In this document: in pieces, positions 33,816 to 43,020 of the stretch
Numbering within the stretch: position 1 is the first letter of the stretch
How the letters are laid out: each line of letters starts with the position of its first letter
Assembly (NCBI GenBank): GCA_963714325.1
Contig: CAVQOB010000030.1
Location: 1-60,096 of the forward strand
Reading direction: 5' to 3'
Length of the DNA stretch: 60,096 bases
Source of the DNA: CAVQOB01 sp963714325
Lineage (GTDB): Bacteria > Pseudomonadota > Alphaproteobacteria > Rhizobiales > Hyphomicrobiaceae
Position numbers and translations under genes: made by a program
Notes under the pieces: generated by a model
The model's database searches: none
What the model saw: the letters and a program-made list of their open reading frames with translations, nothing else
Told to the model about the DNA's origin: nothing

Positions 33816-33831
33816 TGATATCATGATATCA
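33816..33831. promoter_or_regulatory. Probable operator of the fitAB toxin-antitoxin pair
   Basis: A 16-base perfect palindrome, TGATATCATGATATCA, 14 bases upstream of the antitoxin ATG and 35 bases from the divergent GST gene. FitA- and VapB-type antitoxins bind such palindromes to repress their own operon, so this is the natural candidate site. Confidence 0.75.
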
Positions 33832-33845
33832 CTCTTGGAGTCTCC

Positions 33846-34136
33846 ATGGCACAAATTCTCGTCCGAAACATTCCCGATTCCGTCAAGGCGAAGCTGGTGC
33901 GTCGCGCCCAGAGCAATGGCCACAGCCTGGAAGCGGAGGTGCGCTCGATCATCAGCGCCGCCGCGCAGACCACCACGGCCGCGACCAATGCCGCGGATGG
34001 CGCCAACTGGGTCGATGATCTCGCAAAAACAATGAAACGCATCGGCGTCACGAATGCCGATATCGATGCCTTGAAAGAAAGCATTGAGCGCGCCACCCAG
34101 GACCGGCGGACATTCGCAATCGGGGACGGCGCGTGA
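33846..34136 (+). CDS. FitA-like ribbon-helix-helix antitoxin
   Basis: A 96-residue antitoxin. The N-terminal ribbon-helix-helix domain (AQILVRNIPDSVKAKLVRRAQSNGHSLEAEVRSIISAA) has the FitA pattern, and the C-terminal tail (VDDLAKTMKRIGVTNADIDALKESIERATQ) would wrap the toxin. ATG at 33846 follows GGAG at five bases. Its stop overlaps the toxin's GTG start (GTGA). Confidence 0.88.
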   Translation: MAQILVRNIPDSVKAKLVRRAQSNGHSLEAEVRSIISAAAQTTTAATNAADGANWVDDLAKTMKRIGVTNADIDALKESIERATQDRRTFAIGDGA

Positions 34137-34552
34137 TCCTGCTCGATTCCGACGTGATATCGACCATTATGCGACTTCACTTGGACCCGCTGATCGCCCA
34201 TTGGCTGCGCCGCCAAAGCCCCGATCAACTGATAACATCGGCGCCTTCTATCTTCGAAATGCGCGCTGGTATTGAGGGCAAGCCGCATGGGAAACGCAGG
34301 CGCGCCCTGGAAGCGGCCTTCAATCACGTCGTCGGATCCACGCTCGGAAACCGCATTGCTCCACTTGATGCGGCTGCGGCGAACGCGGCCGGTCAATTGC
34401 GCGCAGTGCAAATCGCGCGCGGCCGCAATGTGTCCGTACCGGACAGCCAGATCGCGGGAATTGCCAAATCGCTCAACGTGCCGCTGGCGACCAGGAATAC
34501 ACGCGATTTCTCCGGCCTTGGATTGGACTTGATTGATCCTTGGAAAACCTGA
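34133..34552 (+). CDS. FitB/VapC-type PIN-domain toxin
   Basis: A 139-residue PIN-domain ribonuclease. Acidic residues of the metal site are visible: ILLDSDVIS near the start, E in TSAPSIFEMRAGIE, and D in GRNVSVPDSQIAGIAKSL, followed by LATRNTRDFSGLGLDLIDPW. VapC relatives cleave tRNA or rRNA; the target here is unknown. It is coupled to the FitA-like antitoxin by a four-base overlap. Confidence 0.9.
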   Translation: MILLDSDVISTIMRLHLDPLIAHWLRRQSPDQLITSAPSIFEMRAGIEGKPHGKRRRALEAAFNHVVGSTLGNRIAPLDAAAANAAGQLRAVQIARGRNVSVPDSQIAGIAKSLNVPLATRNTRDFSGLGLDLIDPWKT

Positions 34553-34607
34553 GGCTTTTGGGCTTGCCGGAAGCGCGAATATTGGTCCTTGATAACATGC
34601 CATTGCC

Positions 34608-36377
34608 TCACACCAGCATCTTGCCTTCCTTGCCGATCGCCTTGCCGACGTCTTCGTCGGAAACGTCCTCGCCAAGCAGCATTTCGTTATGCGCCTTGCC
34701 CGAGGGGATCATCGGGAAGCAGTTGGTCAACCCCGCGACACGGCAATCGAAAATCACCGGCTTGTCCTTGACCGCCAGCATCGCCTTGATGGCGGCGTCG
34801 AGGTCGCTCGGCTTTTCGCACCGCATGCCGACGCCGCCATAGGCCTCCGCCAGCTTGACGAAATCGGGCAGCGCTTCGGTGTAGCTTTCCGAGATGCGAT
34901 TGCCGTGCAGCAGCTGCTGCCACTGCCGCACCATCCCCATGTACTGGTTATTGAGAATGAAGATCTTGACGGGCAGGCGGTACTGCACAGCCGTCGACAT
35001 TTCCTGGACGTTCATCAGGAACGAGGCATCACCCGACACGCACACCACCTGCGACTTGGGATGCGCCATTTGCACGCCGACAGCCGCCGGCAAGCCATAT
35101 CCCATCGTTCCCAAGCCGCCTGACGTCATCCATCGGTTCGGTTCCTCGAAGTGGAGGAACTGCGCCGCCCACATCTGATGCTGGCCAACGTCGGTGGTGA
35201 TGTAGCAGTCGTGATCCTTGGTCAGCGCATAGAGCCGCTCCAGCGCATACTGCGGCATGATGAAATCTTTCGACGGCTTGTAGGAGAGTGATTTCTTGCC
35301 CCGCCATTTATCGAGCTGCGACCACCAACCCTTGAGTGCTGCCTTGTCCGAACTCGCACTCTCTTTCTTCCAGGTGGCGATCATCTCCTCCAGGACGTAA
35401 GCAATGTCGCCGACGATCGGCACATCGACGCGAACGTTCTTGTTGATCGACGAGGGATCGATATCGATGTGGATTTTCTTTGAGTGCGGCGAAAACGCGT
35501 CGAGCCGGCCGGTGATCCGATCATCAAAACGCGCGCCGATGCAGACCATCACGTCGCAGTCGTGCATCGCCATATTGGCTTCGTAGGTGCCGTGCATGCC
35601 GAGCATGCCGAGCCACGCCTTGCCGGATGCCGGATAGGCGCCGAGCCCCATCAAGGTCGAGGTCACCGGGAAGTCGGTGAGACGGGCGAGATCGCGCAGC
35701 AACTGGCTGGCCTTGGGGCCGGAATTGATGACGCCGCCACCGGTGTAGAGGATCGGCTTCTTGGCACCCGCCATCAGCTTGATCGCCTTGGCGATCTGCG
35801 CGTTGTCACCCTTGACGCGCGGCTGATAGGTCTTGTGCTTGACGTCGCGCGGCCCAGTGTAGGTGCCGGTCGCGAACTGCACGTCCTTCGGGATATCGAC
35901 CACGACGGGACCAGGCCGCCCCGTGCGCGCGACATAGAACGCCTCGTGCAGGATGCGGGCGAGATCGTCGACGTGCTTGACCAGCCAGTTGTGCTTGGTG
36001 CAGGGCCGCGTAATCCCAACGGTGTCGCATTCCTGGAAAGCATCATTGCCAATCAGATGCGTTGGCACCTGTCCAGTGAGACAGACGACGGGAATGGAAT
36101 CCATCAGCGCGTCGGTCAATCCCGTCACCGCATTGGTGGCCCCCGGACCCGAGGTCACCAGCACGACACCAACCTTGCCGGTGGATCGCGCGTAGCCTTC
36201 AGCCGCGTGCACCGCACCACCCTCCTGGCGCACCAGGATATGCTTGACCTTATCCTGCTGGAAAATCTCGTCGTAAATCGGCAGGACGGCGCCGCCCGGA
36301 TAGCCGAACATATGCTCGACGCCCTGATCGGCCAGCGCCTTCAAGACAATTTCAGCCCCGGTCATTGGACGCGTCAT
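34608..36377 (-). CDS. ilvB: Acetolactate synthase large (catalytic) subunit
   Basis: A 589-residue ThDP- and FAD-dependent enzyme that condenses two pyruvates, or pyruvate and 2-oxobutyrate. Blocks: MTGAEIVLKALADQGVEHMFGYPGGAVLPIYD, the catalytic glutamate in ILVRQEGGAVHAAEGYA, VTSGPGATN, the FAD domain with GARFDDRITG, and the ThDP/Mg motif GDASFLMNVQEMSTAVQYRLPVKIFILNNQ. ATG at 36377 follows GGAG at nine bases; a longer in-frame start at 36491 has no support. It follows miaA by 133 bases. Confidence 0.96.
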   Translation of the reverse strand: MTRPMTGAEIVLKALADQGVEHMFGYPGGAVLPIYDEIFQQDKVKHILVRQEGGAVHAAEGYARSTGKVGVVLVTSGPGATNAVTGLTDALMDSIPVVCLTGQVPTHLIGNDAFQECDTVGITRPCTKHNWLVKHVDDLARILHEAFYVARTGRPGPVVVDIPKDVQFATGTYTGPRDVKHKTYQPRVKGDNAQIAKAIKLMAGAKKPILYTGGGVINSGPKASQLLRDLARLTDFPVTSTLMGLGAYPASGKAWLGMLGMHGTYEANMAMHDCDVMVCIGARFDDRITGRLDAFSPHSKKIHIDIDPSSINKNVRVDVPIVGDIAYVLEEMIATWKKESASSDKAALKGWWSQLDKWRGKKSLSYKPSKDFIMPQYALERLYALTKDHDCYITTDVGQHQMWAAQFLHFEEPNRWMTSGGLGTMGYGLPAAVGVQMAHPKSQVVCVSGDASFLMNVQEMSTAVQYRLPVKIFILNNQYMGMVRQWQQLLHGNRISESYTEALPDFVKLAEAYGGVGMRCEKPSDLDAAIKAMLAVKDKPVIFDCRVAGLTNCFPMIPSGKAHNEMLLGEDVSDEDVGKAIGKEGKMLV

Positions 36378-36510
36378 TAGTCGGTTCTCCACATGGCCAC
36401 GGCGGACCCGAACACGCCGCACCGACCACCCCAGGTCAGCCGCTGCCACTCGGCCATAGCTCGACAATCGGCCGCACCATACGCGGCGCAAAAAAGGGGG
36501 TCAATGGCTG

Positions 36511-37434
36511 TCAGCCAATAAACACGAAGTTTTCTGATGCGAATTGTTCTATTTCTTGCGTTTGAATCCAATTCCACGACATCATATTGCGCGACAGCCA
36601 AGTGGCCTGCCGTTTGGTGTACTGCCGGGTCTCGATTTTCGCCGCCAGCACGGCCTCTGGAAGTTCCACGTCGCCGCGCAGATGGCGCATCAGCGGACGC
36701 ACGCCGAGGGCGCGCATGGCCGGCAGCGCCTCGCTAAGATTAAGCGCGGCCAGGCCTCGCACCTCATCCAGGGCGCCACTTGCCATCATGAGATCAAGCC
36801 GGTCATCGCAGCGCCGAATCAGCGCCTCGCGATCCCGCGTCACGACAATCCGGATCGTCTCGGCTTCGGCGAGGATCGGCACACCCGGTACGCGCTGCCA
36901 ATCGGCGAGTGAACGCCCCGTTGCCTCCAGCACTTCCAGCGCCCGAACGGTTCGCTGACCGTCGTTGGGATCGAGCCGCGCGGCCATGCCCGCATCACGC
37001 TGCAGCAGCGCGGCTCGGACCGCCGGCGCGCCACCCTCCTGCGCCAGGCTTCGCCAGCGCCGACGGATTGCGGGGGGAATAGCCGGGATCGGTGACAGCC
37101 CCTCCAGCAACGCCTTAAAGTAGAGCCCGGTGCCGCCGACGATGATCATGCGCTGGCCAGCCTGACGCAATGATCCGTGCTCGCTCGCGACATCGGCAAT
37201 ATAGCGTCCGACCGAATAGGCTTCAGTGGCTGAAACGTGGCCATAGAGCCGGTGCGGCTGCGCCGCTTCCTCGGCCGCGGTCGGCCGCGCCGTCAGGATA
37301 CGCAGCTCACGATAGACCTGCATGCTGTCGGCATTGACGATGACGCCGCCGGTTTGCTCGGCAATCCGGAGCGCCAGGGCTGACTTGCCGGACGCCGTCG
37401 GGCCGGCAATGAGGATCGTCTTGGGTTCGCTCAT
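36511..37434 (-). CDS. miaA: tRNA dimethylallyltransferase
   Basis: A 307-residue enzyme that adds a dimethylallyl group to A37 of tRNAs reading UNN codons. P-loop IAGPTASGKSALA at the start, then VIVNADSMQVYRELRILTARPT, GGTGLYFKALLEGL and the C-terminal RQYTKRQATWLSRN. ATG at 37434 begins the conserved MSEPKTILIAGPT. In related genomes miaA also precedes ilvB. Confidence 0.95.
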   Translation of the reverse strand: MSEPKTILIAGPTASGKSALALRIAEQTGGVIVNADSMQVYRELRILTARPTAAEEAAQPHRLYGHVSATEAYSVGRYIADVASEHGSLRQAGQRMIIVGGTGLYFKALLEGLSPIPAIPPAIRRRWRSLAQEGGAPAVRAALLQRDAGMAARLDPNDGQRTVRALEVLEATGRSLADWQRVPGVPILAEAETIRIVVTRDREALIRRCDDRLDLMMASGALDEVRGLAALNLSEALPAMRALGVRPLMRHLRGDVELPEAVLAAKIETRQYTKRQATWLSRNMMSWNWIQTQEIEQFASENFVFIG

Positions 37435-37749
37435 GGGCTCAATGCGTCCATCTGATGGCCAGCCAGGGTCGCTCCCGCGCTCCCATCGGAGTGCCACCAT
37501 GGACGCCCACGACAGTCATAGTGGTTAGCTTGGCTCAGCGGCAAACCCCTTGATCCAAGCGAGCAACCATTTGGCAACAGCCGAGCGGAGAACGTGGGTC
37601 CTTGGCCGATCGTCGGCATCGCCAAGCCGGCCGGTTATGCGCTAGAACCCAAGCAGGGGATACAATCGAACAAGGCTCGGTACCGATGCCCGGCTGACGT
37701 TCCGATTGCGTGTGTCGTCGCGTGTGGTCTACCGAGGGCGTATTCGTTC
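37435..37749. other. Divergent intergenic region, nothing identified
   Basis: About 315 bases between miaA and the divergent DUF442 gene. I see no convincing small gene, hairpin or repeat; the in-frame extension of the DUF442 ORF to 37594 does not look like protein of the family. Confidence 0.5.
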
Positions 37750-38349
37750 ATGATGCCAGTTGCCTTGTCGGATACGATTGCTGTCGGCGAAGTCCCAAGC
37801 AAGGAACAAATCGCCATCCTAGCGAGTGCCGGGTTCCGATCCCTCTTGAGCACCCAGCCGGACGGCGAGGTTCAGCGCCTGCTGTCATCCGCCGAATGTT
37901 TCAGCGCCAGCGAACACCATGGGCTCGTCTATCGCCATGTCGCCATCGAGAGCCGCCGCCCATCGGACGATGATATCACCGCATTCGCACTGGCCCTCGC
38001 TGAAATGCCAAAGCCGATCTACGCCTGCTGCTATTCAGGCGCGCGGACGGCCGCGGTCTGGGCGCTCGCCGCCGCAGCGACACAAGAGGCCGACAAAATT
38101 ATTGGCGCCGCCGCAGCGGTCGGCTACGACCTGCAGTTCATGCGTGACGCGCTCTTGGCTCGGCACGCGGCGCATAAACCGACGCCGCAACCGGTCAACA
38201 ACGGTGTCGCGCCAGATGTCACAACTGATGTCGCGGCTGCATCGTCCGATCCAGCGCCACTGCCGCGGCCAGCCGCCGTGCCCCAGCTCATTCCCTCATC
38301 CGTTGTGCCACGCGCAGCCTCGGCGGGGGGATTTGCCGTCGCGGGTTGA
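37750..38349 (+). CDS. DUF442 / beta-lactamase-hydrolase-like phosphatase domain protein
   Basis: A 199-residue protein. Residues 1-140 match the DUF442 (TIGR01244) phosphatase-like family: VGEVPSKEQIAILASAGFRSLLSTQPDGEV, VYRHVAIESRRPSDDDITAFALAL and the P-loop-like YACCYSGARTAAVWALA. The C-terminal 60 residues are a Pro/Ala-rich tail of no known fold. DUF442 domains are often joined to persulfide dioxygenases; here it stands alone. ATG at 37750 (or 37753). Confidence 0.8.
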   Translation: MMPVALSDTIAVGEVPSKEQIAILASAGFRSLLSTQPDGEVQRLLSSAECFSASEHHGLVYRHVAIESRRPSDDDITAFALALAEMPKPIYACCYSGARTAAVWALAAAATQEADKIIGAAAAVGYDLQFMRDALLARHAAHKPTPQPVNNGVAPDVTTDVAAASSDPAPLPRPAAVPQLIPSSVVPRAASAGGFAVAG

Positions 38350-38428
38350 ACCGGCGGCCAAGACTTTGCACACCGCGACCCCTTCGACCGATAGTCGCAG
38401 ACGGACTTTGACCGTATAGAGTCGAACC

Positions 38429-39673
38429 ATGTCCTCAGCGCAACCTGCGTCCGATTCTCCGTCGTCCCGCTCCATTCGCCCCGCCGTGGCCGGGCTTGGG
38501 CTCACGGCACTGATCGGCTGGGGCTCGACATTCACGCCATTGCAGGTGCTCGGCGCCCGCGTCGGCGCAGATCTCGACTTGTCACCCGAATCCGTCTTTG
38601 CCGGCATCACCATCATGATGCTGACCAGCGCGCTGCTGGCGCCACGCCTCGGCAAACGCATCGATGCCCACGGCGCGCGCACTATTCTCATCATCGGCTC
38701 GGCGCTGATGGCGCTCGGCATGGTGCTCGTTGCTTCGGCGCAGGGATTTTTGAGTTACGCGCTGAGCTGGTTGGTCGTTGGCATTGCCATTCCCTTTGCG
38801 TTGACCAGCGCCTCGGTGCCAGCCCTTGTCCAGATTGCAGGTCCCAAATCACGGCGCGCGGTGACCGCACTGTCCATCCTGACCGGCGTCACCTCGACGG
38901 TTTTCATACCTGTCTCGGCCTGGCTCGAAGCCAAAATCGGCTGGCGCAACTGCTTTCTTGTTTTTGGCGCCCTGCACCTTTTCATCTGCCTGCCGATCCA
39001 TTGCGCGGTGTTGCCGCGTGGACGCCCAGTGCGCCATGCCAGCAGCGAACAGGCCGGCGACGCGACCTGGAATGGCCAACTGCCGGCCGACCAGCGACGC
39101 GGCGCATTCGTGCTGCTCGCCCTGTGGACCTCAGTCGAAGCTCTGGTCGTCTGGGGCTTCAACATCCAGGCGATCAATGTGTTTGTCGCGCTCGGGTTGA
39201 CGCAATCGGCGGCCATCGGCGCCTGGATCCTGTCTGGCCCGTCACAAGCGCTGATCCGGACCGGCGAGTTGATCAGTGGGTCACGCTTTTCAATTTTTTC
39301 CATCGGCCTGGTCTCGGCGATCCTCGCGCCGATTGGGTTTGCGATCTTCCTCGTAGCCGGTGCCTCGAACGGAACCGGCGCCATGCTCGCGGTCTTGTTT
39401 GGCGCAGGCCTCGGGCTCTATTCGATTGCGCGCCAGGTCATCCCCTTGCGGCTGTTCGGCATCGCCGAGTTCGGCAGCGTCAGCGGACGCCTGACCATGC
39501 CGCAAAACATTGCCACAGCGATCGCGCCACTGCTGTTTGCAGCCGTTCTCAGCCGCGCCGGACCGCAGCTCGCAGTCGCGCTCGCGCTGATTTTTTCGTT
39601 GATCGCGTTGGCAGCGCTCGTCGCATTGATCCGCCTCGCACGGCGCAGCGAACCACAATCCTCAGAAGCGTGA
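38429..39673 (+). CDS. Major facilitator superfamily transporter
   Basis: A 414-residue inner-membrane transporter with about 12 hydrophobic helices. The loop between helices 2 and 3 (APRLGKRIDAHGARTILIIGS) fits the MFS G-x-x-x-D/R-x-G-x-R motif, and the long central loop (RGRPVRHASSEQAGDATWNGQ) separates the two halves. Substrate unknown. It follows the DUF442 gene by 79 bases. Confidence 0.87.
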   Translation: MSSAQPASDSPSSRSIRPAVAGLGLTALIGWGSTFTPLQVLGARVGADLDLSPESVFAGITIMMLTSALLAPRLGKRIDAHGARTILIIGSALMALGMVLVASAQGFLSYALSWLVVGIAIPFALTSASVPALVQIAGPKSRRAVTALSILTGVTSTVFIPVSAWLEAKIGWRNCFLVFGALHLFICLPIHCAVLPRGRPVRHASSEQAGDATWNGQLPADQRRGAFVLLALWTSVEALVVWGFNIQAINVFVALGLTQSAAIGAWILSGPSQALIRTGELISGSRFSIFSIGLVSAILAPIGFAIFLVAGASNGTGAMLAVLFGAGLGLYSIARQVIPLRLFGIAEFGSVSGRLTMPQNIATAIAPLLFAAVLSRAGPQLAVALALIFSLIALAALVALIRLARRSEPQSSEA

Positions 39674-39710
39674 GCCAGCCGTCATTGCGCAGGCTTCATT
39701 GCGCGGGGCT

Positions 39711-40490
39711 TCATTGTCGGCGGCGCAAGGCCGTCGCGCGTGCGGTCGCCGCCGTCATCAGGATGCTGAAATCGCTGCCCGCCAAAACGAACGTGCAACC
39801 GATCGCGATATACTTGGCGAGACCTTCGTCGCTGTAGACACCGCCCATGCCCAGCCACTTCTGGTGTTTCTTGCAGGCCGCCGCCGCCGTCTCGTAGGCC
39901 TTGACGACATCGGCATGCAGATGCTGACCGGGGATGCCCATTTCAAAAGTCAGATCACTGGTCCCGATCAACAGCACGTCGATGCCGGGAACGGCGGCGA
40001 TGGCGTCGGCATTGGCGATCGCCTTCGGCGTTTCGAGCATCGCCACCAGCAACAGGCTCTTGTTGATCGCGGTGGTCGAGTCCGCCATCGGCTGCGGGAC
40101 GAATGCCAATTGCGCCATCGCACCGGCCACCGAGCGATGCCCGACCGGGGGATACTTCAGGCGGTCGACCATCGTGCGCGCCTCGTCCGCCGTATCAACA
40201 TGCGGGATCACGATGCCCATGGCGCCGCCATCGAGCACGCGGGTGGCCATGTCGAATTGTCCGGCCGGCACACGAACCAGCGGCGTGATGCCGGCAGCAT
40301 TGGCGGCGATCGACATCTGCATCGCGATATCGAGGCTCATCGTGCCGTGTTCGAGGTCGATGAAAAGCCAATCGTAGCCCGCCGTCGCCATCGCCGGCGC
40401 GATGTCGACGGTGCGCGCCTGGCGCAACCCCATGCCGAGCGCAAGCTCGCCCTTTTCGAGACGGGCGCGGGCCGGATTTGAGAGAGGCAT
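39711..40490 (-). CDS. HpcH/HpaI-family aldolase
   Basis: A 259-residue class II metal-dependent aldolase of the HpcH/HpaI family (2-keto-3-deoxy acid or 4-hydroxy-2-oxo acid cleavage giving pyruvate). WLFIDLEHG, PLVRVP, GAMGIVIPHVDTADEA, AMLETPKAIANADAI and GTSDLTFEMGIPGQ cover the barrel and metal site. ATG at 40490 follows GGAGT at five bases. It is downstream of the cytochrome-DUF4384 gene on the same strand (39-base gap). Confidence 0.9.
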   Translation of the reverse strand: MPLSNPARARLEKGELALGMGLRQARTVDIAPAMATAGYDWLFIDLEHGTMSLDIAMQMSIAANAAGITPLVRVPAGQFDMATRVLDGGAMGIVIPHVDTADEARTMVDRLKYPPVGHRSVAGAMAQLAFVPQPMADSTTAINKSLLLVAMLETPKAIANADAIAAVPGIDVLLIGTSDLTFEMGIPGQHLHADVVKAYETAAAACKKHQKWLGMGGVYSDEGLAKYIAIGCTFVLAGSDFSILMTAATARATALRRRQ

Positions 40491-40529
40491 GGGGCACTCC
40501 AATGTTGGCACAGGTTCGCGAGAAAAGGG

Positions 40530-42827
40530 TTACTTGACGTCGATCTGGATGGCGGTGCGGGCTTGCGGTTCATAGCGCGCCGTCGAAGCTGGCGCCGCAG
40601 CACCGGGCGTTACCGGATTGCGCGCGGCGCGCTTGGCGCGGGGATCGCCACGTGTCGCAACGCCACGACGCTCATCCAACTCCGTCGCCCAGGTGCGGCC
40701 CAAGAACGCGCGATAGTCACCGAGTTCTGTAAAGCGCAGCCGCTCGAAATCGTGCTTGATGCCGTCGGCCGAACGCTGTGTCGGCGCACAGACACCAATC
40801 ACCGTCTCGCGTCCCTTGTCGCGCAAGCGGAACTGGTAAGCAGCACTTGGCGATGGCACCTGGACCTCTTTGCCGACCTCGAGCAGATTGTTCTGCTCAA
40901 AATCGTTGGGATAGATCACGGTGCCGCGGCCGTTGCGGTCGACCGAGACCAGGGTGAGGAAACAGTTGGCGCTGGCGCGTGCCTTGACGGTCAACAGATC
41001 GCCGGGCTTGAAGGTCTGCTTGTCGGTCTTGAGCACCAGTTCCAGTTCACTGGCCACTTCCGGCGCTGCCGGCGCCAATGTCGATGCGGCCGCGGCTTGG
41101 GGCCGGTTTCCTCCTGCGAGTGCGGCAACGAGCAGAGCAAAGCGCGCCTCGAACTCGGCGCGCGGCACGACGCCGGTGTGCAGCCGGTCGAGCAAATCCC
41201 GCGCAACACCCGAAGATTTCTCACTGAGCCCGCCAAGCGCCGCGGCATCGACGCCGAGTTCACCTGCTGCTGTCGTCGCATCAACGCCGCGCTTGTAGCG
41301 GGCCGCCAGCGCTTCGACCGGCGGCAGGCCGGCGATCGTCAAATCGGGAGCGATGCCGGCAGCCGCGTAGGCACGTTTCAAACGTTGCGCATCATCACTG
41401 ATCAATTTCTGCTGCTCTTCCGCAGTGCCGTGCAACGTCAGGAGCCGGTCGCGAATATCACGCACCAGCGTCGTGTCCTGTTGCAGACGCGGGCGAAGCT
41501 CATCTGTTGCCTCACGCGGACCATTGTCGTGACAGGACATGCAGGCGAGGCCGGCGGCAATGCGATGCCCGGGGCGGGCTTCATTGCGCAGCACGGATTG
41601 CGGCAAATCATTGACGCGCACGCCGTCGGTATTGGCGATGAAAAAAGCGTTGAATCCATTCGGCAGGTTGAACATGACGAGGTTGGCGTCCGGCTTCAAT
41701 GAGCCACGCGCACCCGGACCAATCGGCGTATCAAACGGATCGGCGCGGCCAGGCGTCGGGGCATACTCCAGCGTTGTCCAATAAGCGCCAGTGCTGATCG
41801 CATGACGCTGCCCCAAGCGACTGCCGCGAGCGATCGCCGAGGTCTTGATGCCGAACCGACGCGCGCGCACCGACGCGACGTCGCCGATCAAATCGACCTG
41901 CAGGCTGGACTGCAGGGCCTGCAGGCGATCCGGCAATGCCAGCAGTTCGTAATAGAGTGGGGCCTGTGTCGCCACGTCGGCCAGCCAGTCGCCGCGAATA
42001 ACGGCGGCCTTGGAACCGGTTGCCGTCTCGATGCCGGCCTCGACGAGGGACGCCGCGCCATAGGGATAAATCGCCGCCAACCGTTCCCAGCGCGGCGCAT
42101 CCCACCCGATGCTCGCCAGATTGACCTGCAGCACCGTCTTCTCGTCATTGATCGCCGCAAGCGCGATCGGTTCGGCGCCGGTGGAAAGACTATTGATCAA
42201 ACGGGTCGCGGCATCGGTCAATGCCTTGATTTCGGTCGCCGGCACGCAGGCATTGTGGAAATGATTGAAGGAGATGAACCGCAACTGCCGCGCATTATCG
42301 CCTGCCGCATTGAGGACCCGCAGGATCGTATCCTGCTGGTCCCGGTTGTTGACGAGTTTGCGATCAGCACAGGCCGGTGCCGGCGACAAACCTTGGACCC
42401 AATCGCGCACGGCGGCGAGATCGGCGGCGGTTGGCTCCTGGCCTTTTTGCTCTTGCGCGACGTCAAACGGCATCGCCCGCGACAACATCATCGTATAGAG
42501 CCGCGACCCGTCGGGATTGCCGGGTTGTACGAGCGCCGGGTTGCCGGCGAGCGCCTTCAAGTCCAGGACGTTGCCAAAACTGCGCGCGGGCCTGAGCCCC
42601 TTGAGTTTCCCGTTCTGATGACAGCGCGCGCAATGTTGGTCGAGCACGGCAAAGGCTTTGGCGGCGACCGGCTCTTCCGGCGCCAACGGCACGAGCGGCT
42701 CGCTGGCCTGCGCCGGCCAGGCACCCATCGCGACGGCGAGTCCGATGATCAGGGCCACCAGTCCTCGCCTGGCCGGCAGCCATCCCCGGTCCGATCCGAC
42801 GGGCTCATACTGATTGACGACGACCAT
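40530..42827 (-). CDS. Dihaem cytochrome c-type protein with C-terminal DUF4384
   Basis: A 765-residue exported protein. A hydrophobic signal or anchor lies at about 21-42 (LVALIIGLAVAMGAWPAQA). Two haem-attachment motifs are seen: C66-A-R-C69-H and C429-M-S-C432-H. Residues about 140-420 form an unrecognised region (NHFHNAC, ETATGSKAAVIRGDWLADVATQ, PNGFNAFFIANTDGVRVNDLP), and the C-terminal domain at about 600-700 (LVLKTDKQTFKPGDLLTVKARASANCFLTLVSVDRNGRGTVIYPN) is DUF4384, usually seen with caspase-like or kinase domains. The combination suggests a periplasmic redox or sensing protein; function is not known. Confidence 0.8.
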   Translation of the reverse strand: MVVVNQYEPVGSDRGWLPARRGLVALIIGLAVAMGAWPAQASEPLVPLAPEEPVAAKAFAVLDQHCARCHQNGKLKGLRPARSFGNVLDLKALAGNPALVQPGNPDGSRLYTMMLSRAMPFDVAQEQKGQEPTAADLAAVRDWVQGLSPAPACADRKLVNNRDQQDTILRVLNAAGDNARQLRFISFNHFHNACVPATEIKALTDAATRLINSLSTGAEPIALAAINDEKTVLQVNLASIGWDAPRWERLAAIYPYGAASLVEAGIETATGSKAAVIRGDWLADVATQAPLYYELLALPDRLQALQSSLQVDLIGDVASVRARRFGIKTSAIARGSRLGQRHAISTGAYWTTLEYAPTPGRADPFDTPIGPGARGSLKPDANLVMFNLPNGFNAFFIANTDGVRVNDLPQSVLRNEARPGHRIAAGLACMSCHDNGPREATDELRPRLQQDTTLVRDIRDRLLTLHGTAEEQQKLISDDAQRLKRAYAAAGIAPDLTIAGLPPVEALAARYKRGVDATTAAGELGVDAAALGGLSEKSSGVARDLLDRLHTGVVPRAEFEARFALLVAALAGGNRPQAAAASTLAPAAPEVASELELVLKTDKQTFKPGDLLTVKARASANCFLTLVSVDRNGRGTVIYPNDFEQNNLLEVGKEVQVPSPSAAYQFRLRDKGRETVIGVCAPTQRSADGIKHDFERLRFTELGDYRAFLGRTWATELDERRGVATRGDPRAKRAARNPVTPGAAAPASTARYEPQARTAIQIDVK

Positions 42828-43020
42828 ACTGCTGATCCACCCTGCCCCACCCCACCGATGCTTTTAGCTGGCCTCGCAAACCGTTGCAAAGACGTTGGTC
42901 CGGCCGCGCTGCAGCATCCTGCCGACTTCAACCGTGCCGCGCAAAAATGGCTCTACCACGACACGCTCGCCCGGCTTAAACGTGTCCACAGCTTCAAAAC
43001 AACCTGCGGAAGAGACGAAC

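Noticed and set aside
36378..36510. Leader peptide or attenuator before ilvB
   Set aside because: No short ORF rich in Ile/Leu/Val codons and no terminator-like hairpin was found.
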